Under the pieces are notes generated by a model. It saw nothing but the letters and a program-made list of their open reading frames with translations. It was not told the origin of the DNA and did not search any database. DNA of 64,000 nucleotides. Origin: GYS-P2D sp964522505 (GTDB lineage: Bacteria > Bacteroidota > Bacteroidia > Chitinophagales > Saprospiraceae). Shown here piece after piece: positions 34,069 through 42,400 of the stretch. Positions within the stretch are counted from its first letter, which is position 1. Each line of letters begins with the position of its first letter. The stretch lies in contig CAZFWJ010000010.1 in the NCBI GenBank assembly GCA_964522505.1, forward strand, positions 13,952-77,951, given 5' to 3'. The position numbers were made by a program, and so were the translations under genes.

Positions 34069-35076
34069 CTAAGCTGGCTGCATTGCTTTTACAATGTCGT
34101 TCTTTATTAGGTATTCTGCAATCTGTACCGCATTAGTTGCTGCGCCTTTTCGTAGGTTGTCGGACACGATCCACATATTCACGCCATTTTCGATAGAATG
34201 ATCACGTCGGATACGACCTACATATACGGCATCTTTATGCTGGGCATAAAGCGGCATAGGATATTCATTTTTTGTATGATCGTTTTGTACCTCTACACCT
34301 GGCGATTTAGCTAGTAGATCGACTAGTTCAATTAGGTCAAATGGCTTATGCGTTTCAATGTTTACGGACTCAGAGTGTCCTCCCACTACTGGAACTCTTA
34401 CTACTGTAGCAGTGATTTGTATGCTATCATCGCTAAGGATCTTGCGAGTTTCATTGACGAGTTTAAGTTCTTCAGTGGTATATCCATCCTCTGTGAATGA
34501 TCCACCATGTGGTAAGCAATTTTGATCGATGGGATATGGATATACCATTTCTGCATCTTTACCAGCTCTCTCATCATTCATTTGTCTTACCGCTGCGACA
34601 CCAGTTCCACTAACAGACTGATAAGTTGAAATCACCAATCTCTTGATGCCGTATTGTTTATGAATAGGAGCGAGTGCTACCACCATTTGTATCGTACTAC
34701 AATTAGGGTTGGCAATGATTCGAGATGATTCATCGAGTTGACTCGCATTGATTTCAGGAACCGTCAAGGGCTTGTTAGCATCCATCCGCCATGCAGAAGA
34801 GTTGTCTATGACAAATGTGCCGACCTCCGCAAACTTCGGTGCCCACTCTTTGGATACGCCACCACCTGCAGAGAAAATCGCAATATCAGGTTGAGCAGCA
34901 ACTGCATCCTCCATAGAAATGATAGTATAAGACTTGCCATCAAACTCTACTTGTTTGCCTACTGATCTGGCAGATGCAACTGGTATGAGCTCTGTCAATG
35001 GTAGGTTTTTTTCTTTTAATACTTCGAGCATTACATTGCCCACCATACCAGTTACTCCGACGACTGCGATTTTCAT
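34069..35076 (-). CDS. asd: Aspartate-semialdehyde dehydrogenase
   Basis: Reduces aspartyl-4-phosphate to aspartate semialdehyde, the branch point to lysine/diaminopimelate, threonine and methionine. 335 residues from the ATG at 35074-35076, which gives the canonical MKIAVVGVTGMVGN NADP-binding start; an in-frame ATG 12 codons upstream would add a Lys-rich leader. Catalytic C126 (ANPNCSTIQMV) and H234 (VGGHSESV) are present. Other lysine-pathway genes are not adjacent. Confidence 0.95.
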   Translation of the reverse strand: MKIAVVGVTGMVGNVMLEVLKEKNLPLTELIPVASARSVGKQVEFDGKSYTIISMEDAVAAQPDIAIFSAGGGVSKEWAPKFAEVGTFVIDNSSAWRMDANKPLTVPEINASQLDESSRIIANPNCSTIQMVVALAPIHKQYGIKRLVISTYQSVSGTGVAAVRQMNDERAGKDAEMVYPYPIDQNCLPHGGSFTEDGYTTEELKLVNETRKILSDDSIQITATVVRVPVVGGHSESVNIETHKPFDLIELVDLLAKSPGVEVQNDHTKNEYPMPLYAQHKDAVYVGRIRRDHSIENGVNMWIVSDNLRKGAATNAVQIAEYLIKNDIVKAMQPA

Positions 35077-35138
35077 TCTTAACTTCTTTTTATTAGAGTT
35101 ATGGATCAACATAAATCAATCCAAATTATCTTCGACAA

Positions 35139-36863
35139 ATGAACTGGCAAATTTGGACGTTCTTTTTGTTAATAACAAGCTATTGCTGTTCTTATGCTCA
35201 GATTGATGAGCAATTCAATGGGCCTGATCTTTTTAGCTCGACACTGTGGCAAGGAGACACGGAGAGATTTTTACTTGCTGATGGGAGATTAATGCTCAAT
35301 GATGAAGGATCGAATACCTCCCTAATTACTCACCCTATTACCGTTGAAGACAACTTCGAGATTGCATTAGACTTCAATCTCGATTTTGCGCCATCTAACT
35401 CTAATATGCTGACAGTTGATCTTATCTATCGTGATGAGGATAACCGCTTGTTCTTTCAGGTCGGAGAGACTGGGAGCGATGATGCCTTAGAGTTTTGGTC
35501 GATTGTTGATGGCAGTCAAGAAATGCTTTATCGCAGTGCAGATGGTTCATTTGGTTCTGATTCTGCTTGTGCAACTATTGAGCTTCAGAAGCAGCAGGAC
35601 GACTTACTGATTTCGATTTTAAACTGTACTCGAACTAATGAGCAGGCTGAGATTACACTGCCATCACTCAATGGAGTAAGTGGAATGTTTCGCATCACAT
35701 GCGCCTATACGTCGACGAGAGCAGACCGTTTTAGCTTCGATAATGTATATGCGGGTCCGATCAGAGTGGATAGTATCCCTCCTCAGATCATAGATATCAA
35801 TCACGGAGAACAATCTACAATGATAGTATTTGACGAGGCGATCAACGAGCCTGGAGTAGAGTCGTTTATCATATCTCCTGTTATGATTACGCCATCATCT
35901 GTTGGTCTTGAAGGCGATCGAACAGTTGTATTATTCTGGAATGAAGACATTCCGCTGTCTACACCTCTCGAGTTGGACATTTTTGGCGTGTCTGATCTTG
36001 ATGGAAATATATTAGATACAACTGTGTCGTTTATGCTTACGGCCGTACCAGCATTGGGGAATATCCAGATCAATGAGATTCTTACGGACCCGGTTGGTAG
36101 TGGTTCGGATTATATCGAGCTGATCAATGTATCCGATGTAACTGTTGACATCAACGGACTGGTGATTAGAAATGAGCGCAACGGGAGTTCATCAGAAATT
36201 GAAGAGGCAATCATCTTAGAATCAGAACAACTCTTATTAATCACTGAGGATATGGCTAATATCCTGAGCGAGTTTCCAACAAGAGATGAGGGTCGATTTA
36301 TACAACAAGATGTTCCAACCCTAGCAAATGCTGCTGGCGAGCTGCGATTGATCTTCAATGAAATTGTTATAGATTCCTTTGACTATGATGAGGATTTACA
36401 TCACTTCTTAATTGATGATACCGAAGGAATCAGCCTGGAGCGGATATCGACACAGGTACCCGCATCTGATCGATCTAACTGGTCTTCAGCAAGTGAGACC
36501 GTTGGATTTGGGACCCCTGGCTTGCCCAACTCAATAACAGGAGTTGGCAATAAAAATGTTTTTACGGTTGCAAACAAATTAATCTCACCAAATGATGATG
36601 GACTTAATGATGAGTTGGAACTGAGTTATGCCTTGGACAATACGGACTACCTCGGTGAGATTACTATCTTTTCGGATCAAGGATTTAAAGTAGCTATACT
36701 GCTTAATAATGGTACTGTCGGAAGTTCGGGCGTATGGACTTGGGATGCTAGAGATGATGATGGGGAATTGGTCTCTCAAGGAATATATGTGATTATTGTT
36801 GAGCTATTCAATCGCACAGATAGCGTTACCTTCAAAGAGTCCTTTGCAGTATCGAGAGGATAG
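35139..36863 (+). CDS. Secreted protein with lamin-tail domain and C-terminal CHU_C/FlgD-like domain
   Basis: 574 residues with signal peptide MNWQIWTFFLLITSYCCSYAQ. Residues ~25-200 resemble a concanavalin-like beta-sandwich (EQFNGPDLFSSTLWQGD). A bacterial Ig-like stretch follows (near 210-300), then a lamin-tail domain near 305-420 (IQINEILTDPVGSGSDYIEL). The end, LISPNDDGLNDELELSYAL ... GIYVIIVELFN, matches the gliding-motility/CHU_C type C-terminal domain, which can act as a type B T9SS signal. Probably extracellular or surface bound; ligand unknown. Stops 3 bases before the ElaA start. Confidence 0.8.
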   Translation: MNWQIWTFFLLITSYCCSYAQIDEQFNGPDLFSSTLWQGDTERFLLADGRLMLNDEGSNTSLITHPITVEDNFEIALDFNLDFAPSNSNMLTVDLIYRDEDNRLFFQVGETGSDDALEFWSIVDGSQEMLYRSADGSFGSDSACATIELQKQQDDLLISILNCTRTNEQAEITLPSLNGVSGMFRITCAYTSTRADRFSFDNVYAGPIRVDSIPPQIIDINHGEQSTMIVFDEAINEPGVESFIISPVMITPSSVGLEGDRTVVLFWNEDIPLSTPLELDIFGVSDLDGNILDTTVSFMLTAVPALGNIQINEILTDPVGSGSDYIELINVSDVTVDINGLVIRNERNGSSSEIEEAIILESEQLLLITEDMANILSEFPTRDEGRFIQQDVPTLANAAGELRLIFNEIVIDSFDYDEDLHHFLIDDTEGISLERISTQVPASDRSNWSSASETVGFGTPGLPNSITGVGNKNVFTVANKLISPNDDGLNDELELSYALDNTDYLGEITIFSDQGFKVAILLNNGTVGSSGVWTWDARDDDGELVSQGIYVIIVELFNRTDSVTFKESFAVSRG

Positions 36864-36866
36864 CTA

Positions 36867-37328
36867 ATGGATGAATACAACATGAAGATTTCAGTTAAAA
36901 CCTTTGACCAACTCGGCACAATAGAGTTATATGATATCATGGCACTTCGGTCAGAGATATTTGTAGTTGAGCAAGATTGTGCCTATCAAGATCTCGATTA
37001 TCTCGATCAAAAGTCAACGCACGTCTTAGGTTACCAAGACGGAAAGCTTATCGCTTATACAAGAGTGGTGCCGCCAGGATTGTCCTATGATGATTACGTC
37101 GCTATAGGAAGGGTAGGGGTAGATCGTAAACACAGAGGGCAAGATCTGGGATATGAGATTATGGAGGCTTCCAATAAGCTAGCCATTGAGACCTATAATC
37201 GGTCTATAAAGATCTCTGCGCAAGTTTATGCGATCCCATTCTATGAGAAGTTGGGGTATTCAGTAGTTGGAGCGGAGTACCTCGAAGATGATATCCCACA
37301 TACTGCGATGATTATTAAAATCGATTAA
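36867..37328 (+). CDS. elaA: GNAT family N-acetyltransferase, ElaA-like
   Basis: 153 residues (ATG 36882 is a possible alternative start giving 148). ElaA hallmarks: LYDIMALRSEIFVVEQDCAY near residue 22, DYVAIGRVGVDRKHRGQDLG (the acetyl-CoA pyrophosphate loop), and a terminal AIPFYEKLGYSVVG. Acetyl-CoA dependent; the acceptor is not known for the family. It follows the lamin-tail gene so closely that cotranscription is likely, though functions seem unrelated. Confidence 0.88.
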   Translation: MDEYNMKISVKTFDQLGTIELYDIMALRSEIFVVEQDCAYQDLDYLDQKSTHVLGYQDGKLIAYTRVVPPGLSYDDYVAIGRVGVDRKHRGQDLGYEIMEASNKLAIETYNRSIKISAQVYAIPFYEKLGYSVVGAEYLEDDIPHTAMIIKID

Positions 37329-37395
37329 TGATATTGATCTCATATTAATCGCCTGTGTAATTATCATATTATTATAAATAGCAATATATTAGCAA

Positions 37396-37418
37396 CTGAT
37401 TATTAATATCATAATCAG
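37396..37418. promoter_or_regulatory. Inverted repeat directly upstream of pcm
   Basis: Perfect 8-bp inverted repeat CTGATTAT/ATAATCAG with a 7-base spacer (TAATATC), ending 6 bases before the pcm start codon. It could be an operator or an RNA hairpin occluding translation initiation. A second imperfect AT-rich repeat GATTAAT/ATTAATC lies at 37323-37350 just after the elaA stop. Confidence 0.4.
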
Positions 37419-37424
37419 ATTATA

Positions 37425-38075
37425 TTGATAGATAACTACAGGCATAAGGGGCTGCGACAAAAACTGATTGCAGAGTTAGTAGAGAAGGGGATAAAGGATC
37501 AAAAAGTACTTCAAGCCATTGGGTCGATTCCACGCCATTATTTTCTCGATAAGGCATTTGATACTTGGGCCTATAAGGATATCGCCTTTCCCATTGACTC
37601 AGGGCAAACGATATCCCAACCTTATACAGTTGCTTTTCAGACTCAGCTGTTACATATCAAGCGAGGCGACAAGGTGCTCGAGATAGGCACTGGTTCTGGA
37701 TATCAGGCCACAGTATTACAATACATTGGCGCCAAGGTATATACGATCGAGCGCCAGAAAGTTCTGTTTGATAAGACATCTAAGTTTCTGGTCGACATCG
37801 GATTTGGTCGGATAAGGACCTTATATGGAGATGGCTTTGCCGGTGCATCTCGCTTTGCACCATTTGATAAGGTGCTGATTACAGCAGCTGCGCCATTCTT
37901 TCCAGAGGAATTGTTTCGCCAGCTTAAGATTGGAGGCCAGATGGTAATCCCAGTTGGCGAGGGTGAAGTACAGCGCATGAAGCGGATCACCAAGTCAGCC
38001 GATGGCACTCCTCAAGAAGAGCTCTTTGGCGATTTCAGTTTTGTGCCAATGTTGGCAGGGGTTAATGCGGCGTAA
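37425..38075 (+). CDS. pcm: Protein-L-isoaspartate O-methyltransferase
   Basis: Repairs isoaspartyl residues in aged proteins using S-adenosylmethionine. 216 residues. QTISQPYTVA at 61-70 is the substrate-binding signature; motif I VLEIGTGSGYQAT at 84-96; then LITAAAPFFPEELF and GQMVIPVGEG. The start is TTG: the frame has an upstream stop at 37404 and no ATG or GTG before the conserved N-terminal helix. The 3' end overlaps the opposite-strand gene at 38012 by 64 bases. Confidence 0.92.
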   Translation: MIDNYRHKGLRQKLIAELVEKGIKDQKVLQAIGSIPRHYFLDKAFDTWAYKDIAFPIDSGQTISQPYTVAFQTQLLHIKRGDKVLEIGTGSGYQATVLQYIGAKVYTIERQKVLFDKTSKFLVDIGFGRIRTLYGDGFAGASRFAPFDKVLITAAAPFFPEELFRQLKIGGQMVIPVGEGEVQRMKRITKSADGTPQEELFGDFSFVPMLAGVNAA

Positions 38076-38686
38076 TCGCACTCTCTAAAGCTATAGATGA
38101 GTAGATCAATGTCGTGAGATGTAATCACTCCAGATTCGATCAATTTTTTCCTATACCTACCGGCCATGTCGCAATAGGTATTATTTGGGTGTAATAGTTT
38201 TCCTTTATTGGGTTCATCGCAGGACGCATAGTAAGACAACATAACTCCTATATAAGCTTGGGCACCATGTGGAATTCGTTTTTGTGCGGTTCTGAAGTAA
38301 TCATATGCTTTGGAGTAATTAGCTTCTCTCAGAAGCTCATACCCTTTATCGTTCCAATTTATGTAAGCGTACAAGAACTCTGGCGATACTCTATGGTAAG
38401 GACCTTTGACCATAAGAGTCACATCTTCGAGAGTTTCAGGTTTGCCCAAGCTGCCAATTGAGTAAATAGTAACTGTGATGGACAAAGCAAGACCCATTAA
38501 AATTTTTAGTGCGGGTCCCCAAAAAGCTTCTTTGGTGGTGATCCCAGGATTATAGATTCTATTTCCTGCAGTCTTCCGGGTGTTAAGTCCGCTCTTTCTG
38601 TAGTTCTTTAGAAGGCCATTACGTCTTGTGCGCTGCAGAGCACGATTCTGTTTGACAATATTGATGGCACTGGCTGAGTATCCCAT
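38012..38686 (-). CDS. Membrane protein with TPR-like C-terminus, paralogue A of a tandem pair
   Basis: 224 residues. The basic N-terminus MGYSASAINIVKQNRALQRT is followed by a linker, one transmembrane helix near 65-85 (ALKILMGLALSITVTIYSIG) and a C-terminal helical domain with a TPR-like repeat (GYELLREANYSKAYDYFRTAQKRIPHG split across two helices) and Cys residues. It shares the KQNRALQRT motif, the single membrane span and the TPR-like segment with the gene 14 bases upstream, so the two arose by duplication. Family unknown. The final ~20 codons overlap the end of pcm on the other strand. Confidence 0.7.
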   Translation of the reverse strand: MGYSASAINIVKQNRALQRTRRNGLLKNYRKSGLNTRKTAGNRIYNPGITTKEAFWGPALKILMGLALSITVTIYSIGSLGKPETLEDVTLMVKGPYHRVSPEFLYAYINWNDKGYELLREANYSKAYDYFRTAQKRIPHGAQAYIGVMLSYYASCDEPNKGKLLHPNNTYCDMAGRYRKKLIESGVITSHDIDLLIYSFRECDYAALTPANIGTKLKSPKSSS

Positions 38687-38700
38687 GGCTTTTGATTTAG

Positions 38701-39276
38701 TTAATGTTGTGCTATAGCTTTATTTCCTTGTTGCCAACTACGCATTGCCACAGCATAAGACGCAGCTTCATCACAGTAGAGTTGATATTTTCCGCAGAGC
38801 TCAGCCAAACTATATGCCATACCAAAATTGGCTTTTCTACCCGTTGGTATAAGTCTGAGAGCGACTTTGTAATCCTGATAGGCTAGGACAATTTTCCCTT
38901 TTTTGAAATATCTATCGCCTCTCTTGAGGTATTTGAAGTATAGCCGATTTATGATCTCTGCTTCTGTAAGTACCTTGCTCTCTTCCACAACTTCTGGTGA
39001 ATTGATTTCTGAGGTTATCTGTATTTTTTGTTGTGATGAAATCATGTAGATTGTCATTCCAACGAAGCATATGGCATATCCCGCTAGCTGTAACTTTGTC
39101 CTTAGTGGGACGACTTGCACCTCGGAATATCTAAGGTTGGAATTCTTATATAAGGGGATTTTCGATGTGCTATAAGTCCGTGTTTTATGAGACTTACTCA
39201 GGAAGGATTTATTCCCTGTTCGCTGTAGCGCTCTGTTCTGTTTAGTAACCAATATGGCATGTGCAGCTGATCCCAT
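38701..39276 (-). CDS. Membrane protein with TPR-like C-terminus, paralogue B of a tandem pair
   Basis: 191 residues. N-terminal MGSAAHAILVTKQNRALQRT, basic linker, one transmembrane helix near 61-80 (LQLAGYAICFVGMTIYMIS), then a helical domain RGDRYFKKGKIVLAYQDYKV with a TPR-like pattern and IPTGRKANFGMAYSLAELCG. Same architecture as paralogue A and transcribed ahead of it in the same run. The conserved N-terminus before the membrane segment suggests a cytoplasmic interaction site. Function unknown. Confidence 0.7.
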   Translation of the reverse strand: MGSAAHAILVTKQNRALQRTGNKSFLSKSHKTRTYSTSKIPLYKNSNLRYSEVQVVPLRTKLQLAGYAICFVGMTIYMISSQQKIQITSEINSPEVVEESKVLTEAEIINRLYFKYLKRGDRYFKKGKIVLAYQDYKVALRLIPTGRKANFGMAYSLAELCGKYQLYCDEAASYAVAMRSWQQGNKAIAQH

Positions 39277-39520
39277 GGCTTTCTTTTTAAGTTAAGCCGT
39301 GAGTCTGGTTGTATTCCCGGTCTTTCGATGAACGATGAGATATTCTCGACCTATCTTGTCGTTTCGAGGTCTCACTTGTTTTTCACCCTGATTGCAGAGA
39401 AACCTGTCCGCCAGTGTTTGAGATCTTACAGTCGTTCCTCCTTCAAGATGAAAAGAAAAACGGTCAACGCTGATCAGGGATGTACAAGAACACCTTACTT
39501 TTAACTTTCAACTCCTCCCC
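39277..39520 (-). other. Leader region of the paralogue pair, with a possible short ORF
   Basis: On the minus strand a frame without an ATG runs to a TAA at 39292-39294, just ahead of paralogue B. From about 39435 it would read TTVRSQTLADRFLCNQGE ... KTGNTTRLTA, roughly 47 residues, protein-like in composition. An AAGGAGG sequence, rare in this window, lies immediately before it, but no ATG, GTG or TTG stands at proper spacing. It may be a small gene with an unusual start, a decayed gene, or an untranslated leader. Nothing else is recognised here. Confidence 0.25.
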
Positions 39521-40069
39521 TTACTCAATCCGATTACCACGTGCTCGCTGAGAATTCACGCTTACTCGTCTTGCTTCCTTGAGGTCTACCTGTAGGGCGG
39601 CATACGCACTTGCAGTGCTAGTTTCATAAAGGCGGTCGCCGTAGGTGACCTCACCATATCGTCGTTTCCATTCTTTGGCTAACAGTACATATCGTCCATT
39701 AGCCTTTGGGTTAGCTCCAAATACGAGGTATTTGCTCTCATCATTAGAGTCAAATGACACTACGAACTTATCTCGCTCGGGAGTATCAATAAGAATACCG
39801 GGGGTGCCAGCTTTGATGATAACCTCTTCTATCTTGCTACCATCAACGATACGGATTTTACCACCTGTGATTTGGCTACTCTCACCACTGAGCCTCCGCT
39901 GCAAGACGATATCTTCCGAGACATAAAATTGGATACGTTCTAGTTCAGAGTCGCTCCATCTGTTTTCATAGTACAAGTCTTGTGTAAAGTACTTGAGATT
40001 ATTGCTACAAGATGATAGGCTGATCAGTCCGATAAGGATTAGTCCGAGATATAAAGTGGTCTTGCTCAT
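39521..40069 (-). CDS. Unrecognised lipoprotein
   Basis: 182 residues with lipobox ISLSSC (lipid on C21). The mature part begins NNLKYFTQDLYYENRWSDSE and is beta-rich, with LERIQFYVSEDIVLQRRLSG and FVVSFDSNDESKYLVFGANP, then KRRYGEVTYGDRLYETSTAS. Such small Bacteroidota lipoproteins are usually conserved within the phylum without assigned function. Stands alone on the minus strand, upstream of the paralogue pair by 227 bases or more. Confidence 0.75.
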   Translation of the reverse strand: MSKTTLYLGLILIGLISLSSCSNNLKYFTQDLYYENRWSDSELERIQFYVSEDIVLQRRLSGESSQITGGKIRIVDGSKIEEVIIKAGTPGILIDTPERDKFVVSFDSNDESKYLVFGANPKANGRYVLLAKEWKRRYGEVTYGDRLYETSTASAYAALQVDLKEARRVSVNSQRARGNRIE

Positions 40070-40365
40070 AGTTTAGTGGTTGTGTTATACTAATTGCAGA
40101 TTATAATGCCGTATTGGATTAATTGAAGAAATGGAATTTGGGCAAGGCAAAAAACGCAGTAAGAGCCATAGCTATTGCGAGTATTTTTAACGCTGAATCA
40201 ATTTCTATTTCTAATCATTATATGCGACAATTAGTATTACAATGATAACGAACACAGACTATCCTCGCATGGCTCTTAAAAAAGCTTTAACCCTAATCGT
40301 CTCTACTTAACATAATCTTATTAGGAGATGGAGGTATTGGCCAATGCACAGGATCTTTTAACCAA
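40070..40365. other. Intergenic region with the second repeat copy
   Basis: 296 bases between the lipoprotein gene start and the tadA stop. Apart from the 50-bp repeat listed separately I see no gene; the rest is AT-rich. A stretch near 40255-40290 (CTATCCTCGCATGGCTCTT) faintly resembles an inverted piece of the repeat. Confidence 0.5.
40143..40192 (+). repeat. Dispersed 50-bp intergenic repeat, copy 2
   Basis: Matches the reverse complement of 2921-2970 at 44 of 50 positions, with differences concentrated in the middle. Here the central inverted repeat is shortened to ATAGCTAT. It lies between two genes on the same strand rather than between convergent genes, so a simple terminator role does not explain both copies. 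Confidence 0.7.
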
Positions 40366-40821
40366 TTAATTGACCTTCAATTTCCGCTTAGTTTTAAAGA
40401 AATCTGTGACCAGAGCACCACACTCTGCACTCAAGATCCCAAACTCTAGCTTGGTCTTAGGATGGAGTAGTCCTTTGCCATATTTCATGAATCCATATTT
40501 AGGATCTTCAGCGCCGTAGACAAGCCTACCGATTTGTGACCACTTAGCTGCACCTCCGCACATCACACAGGGCTCCATGGTAACATAGAGCGTACAATCC
40601 TTGAGATACTTGTTTCCGAGATAGGAAGAGGCCGCGGTTATCGCCAACATCTCTGCATGAGCAGTAGTATCGCTGAGCGTTTCGGTTTGATTATAGGCCC
40701 GTGAGATAATGCGATCCTGAGCGACTACTACTGCTCCAATGGGAACTTCGCCTTCTTCAAGGGCCTTCAAAGCTTGCTTATAAGCCTGTTGCATGAAATA
40801 TTCGTCGGTGTACAACTCCAT
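40366..40821 (-). CDS. tadA: tRNA-specific adenosine deaminase
   Basis: Converts adenosine 34 to inosine in the tRNA anticodon. 151 residues. The zinc site is complete: H55 and E57 (TAHAEMLA), then PCVMC with C85 and C88; EVPIGAVVV and the terminal FFKTKRK are also typical of TadA. Start ATG gives the usual N-terminus (YFMQQAYKQALKALEEGEVP). Monocistronic by appearance, divergent from guaB by 97 bases. Confidence 0.93.
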   Translation of the reverse strand: MELYTDEYFMQQAYKQALKALEEGEVPIGAVVVAQDRIISRAYNQTETLSDTTAHAEMLAITAASSYLGNKYLKDCTLYVTMEPCVMCGGAAKWSQIGRLVYGAEDPKYGFMKYGKGLLHPKTKLEFGILSAECGALVTDFFKTKRKLKVN

Positions 40822-40918
40822 GCTACAAATATTTTAATATTCTTTTGAATGACGACAAACCGACGATTGGAAAAAACGTGAGGCGCATAAATTTTTGATA
40901 ATAGTATTACTTTTGTGC

Positions 40919-42400
40919 ATGGATAAAGCTACCAGACCATTTAGCCCAATCGTCGAAGCACTCACTTTCGATGACGTACTATTAGTTCCACAGTATTCCC
41001 AGGTTTTACCTAGAGATGTATCTATAAAGTCGAAGTTGACTCGTGAGCTAACGATCAATGTTCCGATCGTTTCTGCAGCTATGGATACAGTTACAGAATA
41101 CAATTTGGCTATTGCCATGGCGAGGGAAGGTGGCATTGGAATCATCCATAAAAACATGACCATTGCCGATCAAGCTGAGCAAGTACGCAAGGTGAAGCGG
41201 TCTGAGAGTGGAATGATCATAGATCCTGTGACATTGACTATAGATGCGACCTTACAGGATGCACATGATCTCATGCGCACTTATAAGATTGGAGGCATTC
41301 CGGTGGTGGACAGTAAGAAGAAATTGGTAGGAATCTTGACTAATCGAGACCTTCGATTTGAGGACAATCTGGGGCGAAAAGTCACAGAAATCATGACTAA
41401 AGAAAATCTCATTACCGCTCCAATAGGTACTAACCTAGAGCAGGCAGAAGCGATTCTCCAGGAACATAAGATTGAAAAATTACCCGTAGTAGATGACAAT
41501 AACACCCTACTTGGGCTTATCACCTATAAGGACATTATCAAAGTAGAGAGCTATCCTAATGCCAGCAAAGATGGTCATGGGCGCTTACTGGTTGGAGCTG
41601 CTGTAGGAATAAGTGCAGATACCTTTGACAGAGTCGAAGCTCTGCAGAAAGTAGGAGTTGATGTGATCATTGTTGATACTGCACATGGCCATAGCCAAGG
41701 AGTTTTGAATTGTATTAAGGAAGTAAAGACCAAGTTTAAAGACCTTCAAGTGGTTGGCGGTAATGTCGCTACAGAGGCAGGTGCTCAAGCACTGATCGAT
41801 CATGGTGTAGATGGCGTAAAGGTTGGAGTAGGACCTGGTAGTATCTGTACGACTCGAATAGTTGCTGGTGTAGGGGTGCCTCAGCTAAGTGCTATAATGA
41901 ATGCTGCAAAAGCTGGCCTAAAGGCTGGTGTGCCAATCATCGGAGATGGTGGTATCCGTTATACTGGAGATATCGCCAAAGCATTAGCTGCAGGGGCAAG
42001 TACCATAATGGGCGGATCGCTATTCGCCGGTACGGAGGAAGCGCCTGGCGAAACCGTGATTTACGATGGCCGTAAATTTAAGGTATATAGAGGTATGGGC
42101 TCACTGGGTGCTATGCAAAAAGGATCTAAGGACAGGTACTTCCAAGATGCTGAGGACGATGTGAAGAAGTTAGTCCCAGAAGGTATTGAGGGCAGAGTGC
42201 CGTATAAAGGAACCATATCAGAAGTTATGGTGCAATATACGGGAGGACTGAGGGCCAGTATGGGTTACTGTGGAGCGCAAGATATTCCTTCGATTCAGGG
42301 TTCACCTCTTGTCAAGATTACCAGCTCAGGGGTACTCGAGAGTCACCCACATAATATTACGATTACTAAAGAATCGCCTAATTATACTCGACGCGGATAA
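40919..42400 (+). CDS. guaB: Inosine-5'-monophosphate dehydrogenase
   Basis: Oxidises IMP to XMP with NAD, the first committed step of GMP synthesis. 493 residues from ATG 40919; an in-frame ATG 24 bases earlier would add a hydrophobic leader with no counterpart in the family. The TIM barrel starts ALTFDDVLLVPQYSQVLPRD; a CBS-domain pair occupies about 95-205; the catalytic loop is GPGSICTTRIVAGVG with C310; GDGGIRYTGDIAKALAAGAS and the flap RGMGSLGAM follow. The 3' end overlaps the possible start region of the alkyladenine glycosylase gene. Confidence 0.97.
   Translation: MDKATRPFSPIVEALTFDDVLLVPQYSQVLPRDVSIKSKLTRELTINVPIVSAAMDTVTEYNLAIAMAREGGIGIIHKNMTIADQAEQVRKVKRSESGMIIDPVTLTIDATLQDAHDLMRTYKIGGIPVVDSKKKLVGILTNRDLRFEDNLGRKVTEIMTKENLITAPIGTNLEQAEAILQEHKIEKLPVVDDNNTLLGLITYKDIIKVESYPNASKDGHGRLLVGAAVGISADTFDRVEALQKVGVDVIIVDTAHGHSQGVLNCIKEVKTKFKDLQVVGGNVATEAGAQALIDHGVDGVKVGVGPGSICTTRIVAGVGVPQLSAIMNAAKAGLKAGVPIIGDGGIRYTGDIAKALAAGASTIMGGSLFAGTEEAPGETVIYDGRKFKVYRGMGSLGAMQKGSKDRYFQDAEDDVKKLVPEGIEGRVPYKGTISEVMVQYTGGLRASMGYCGAQDIPSIQGSPLVKITSSGVLESHPHNITITKESPNYTRRG

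Noticed and set aside
40251..40290. Possible third, partial copy of the 50-bp repeat
   Set aside because: Only a loose match to part of the variable centre; neither conserved end is present.
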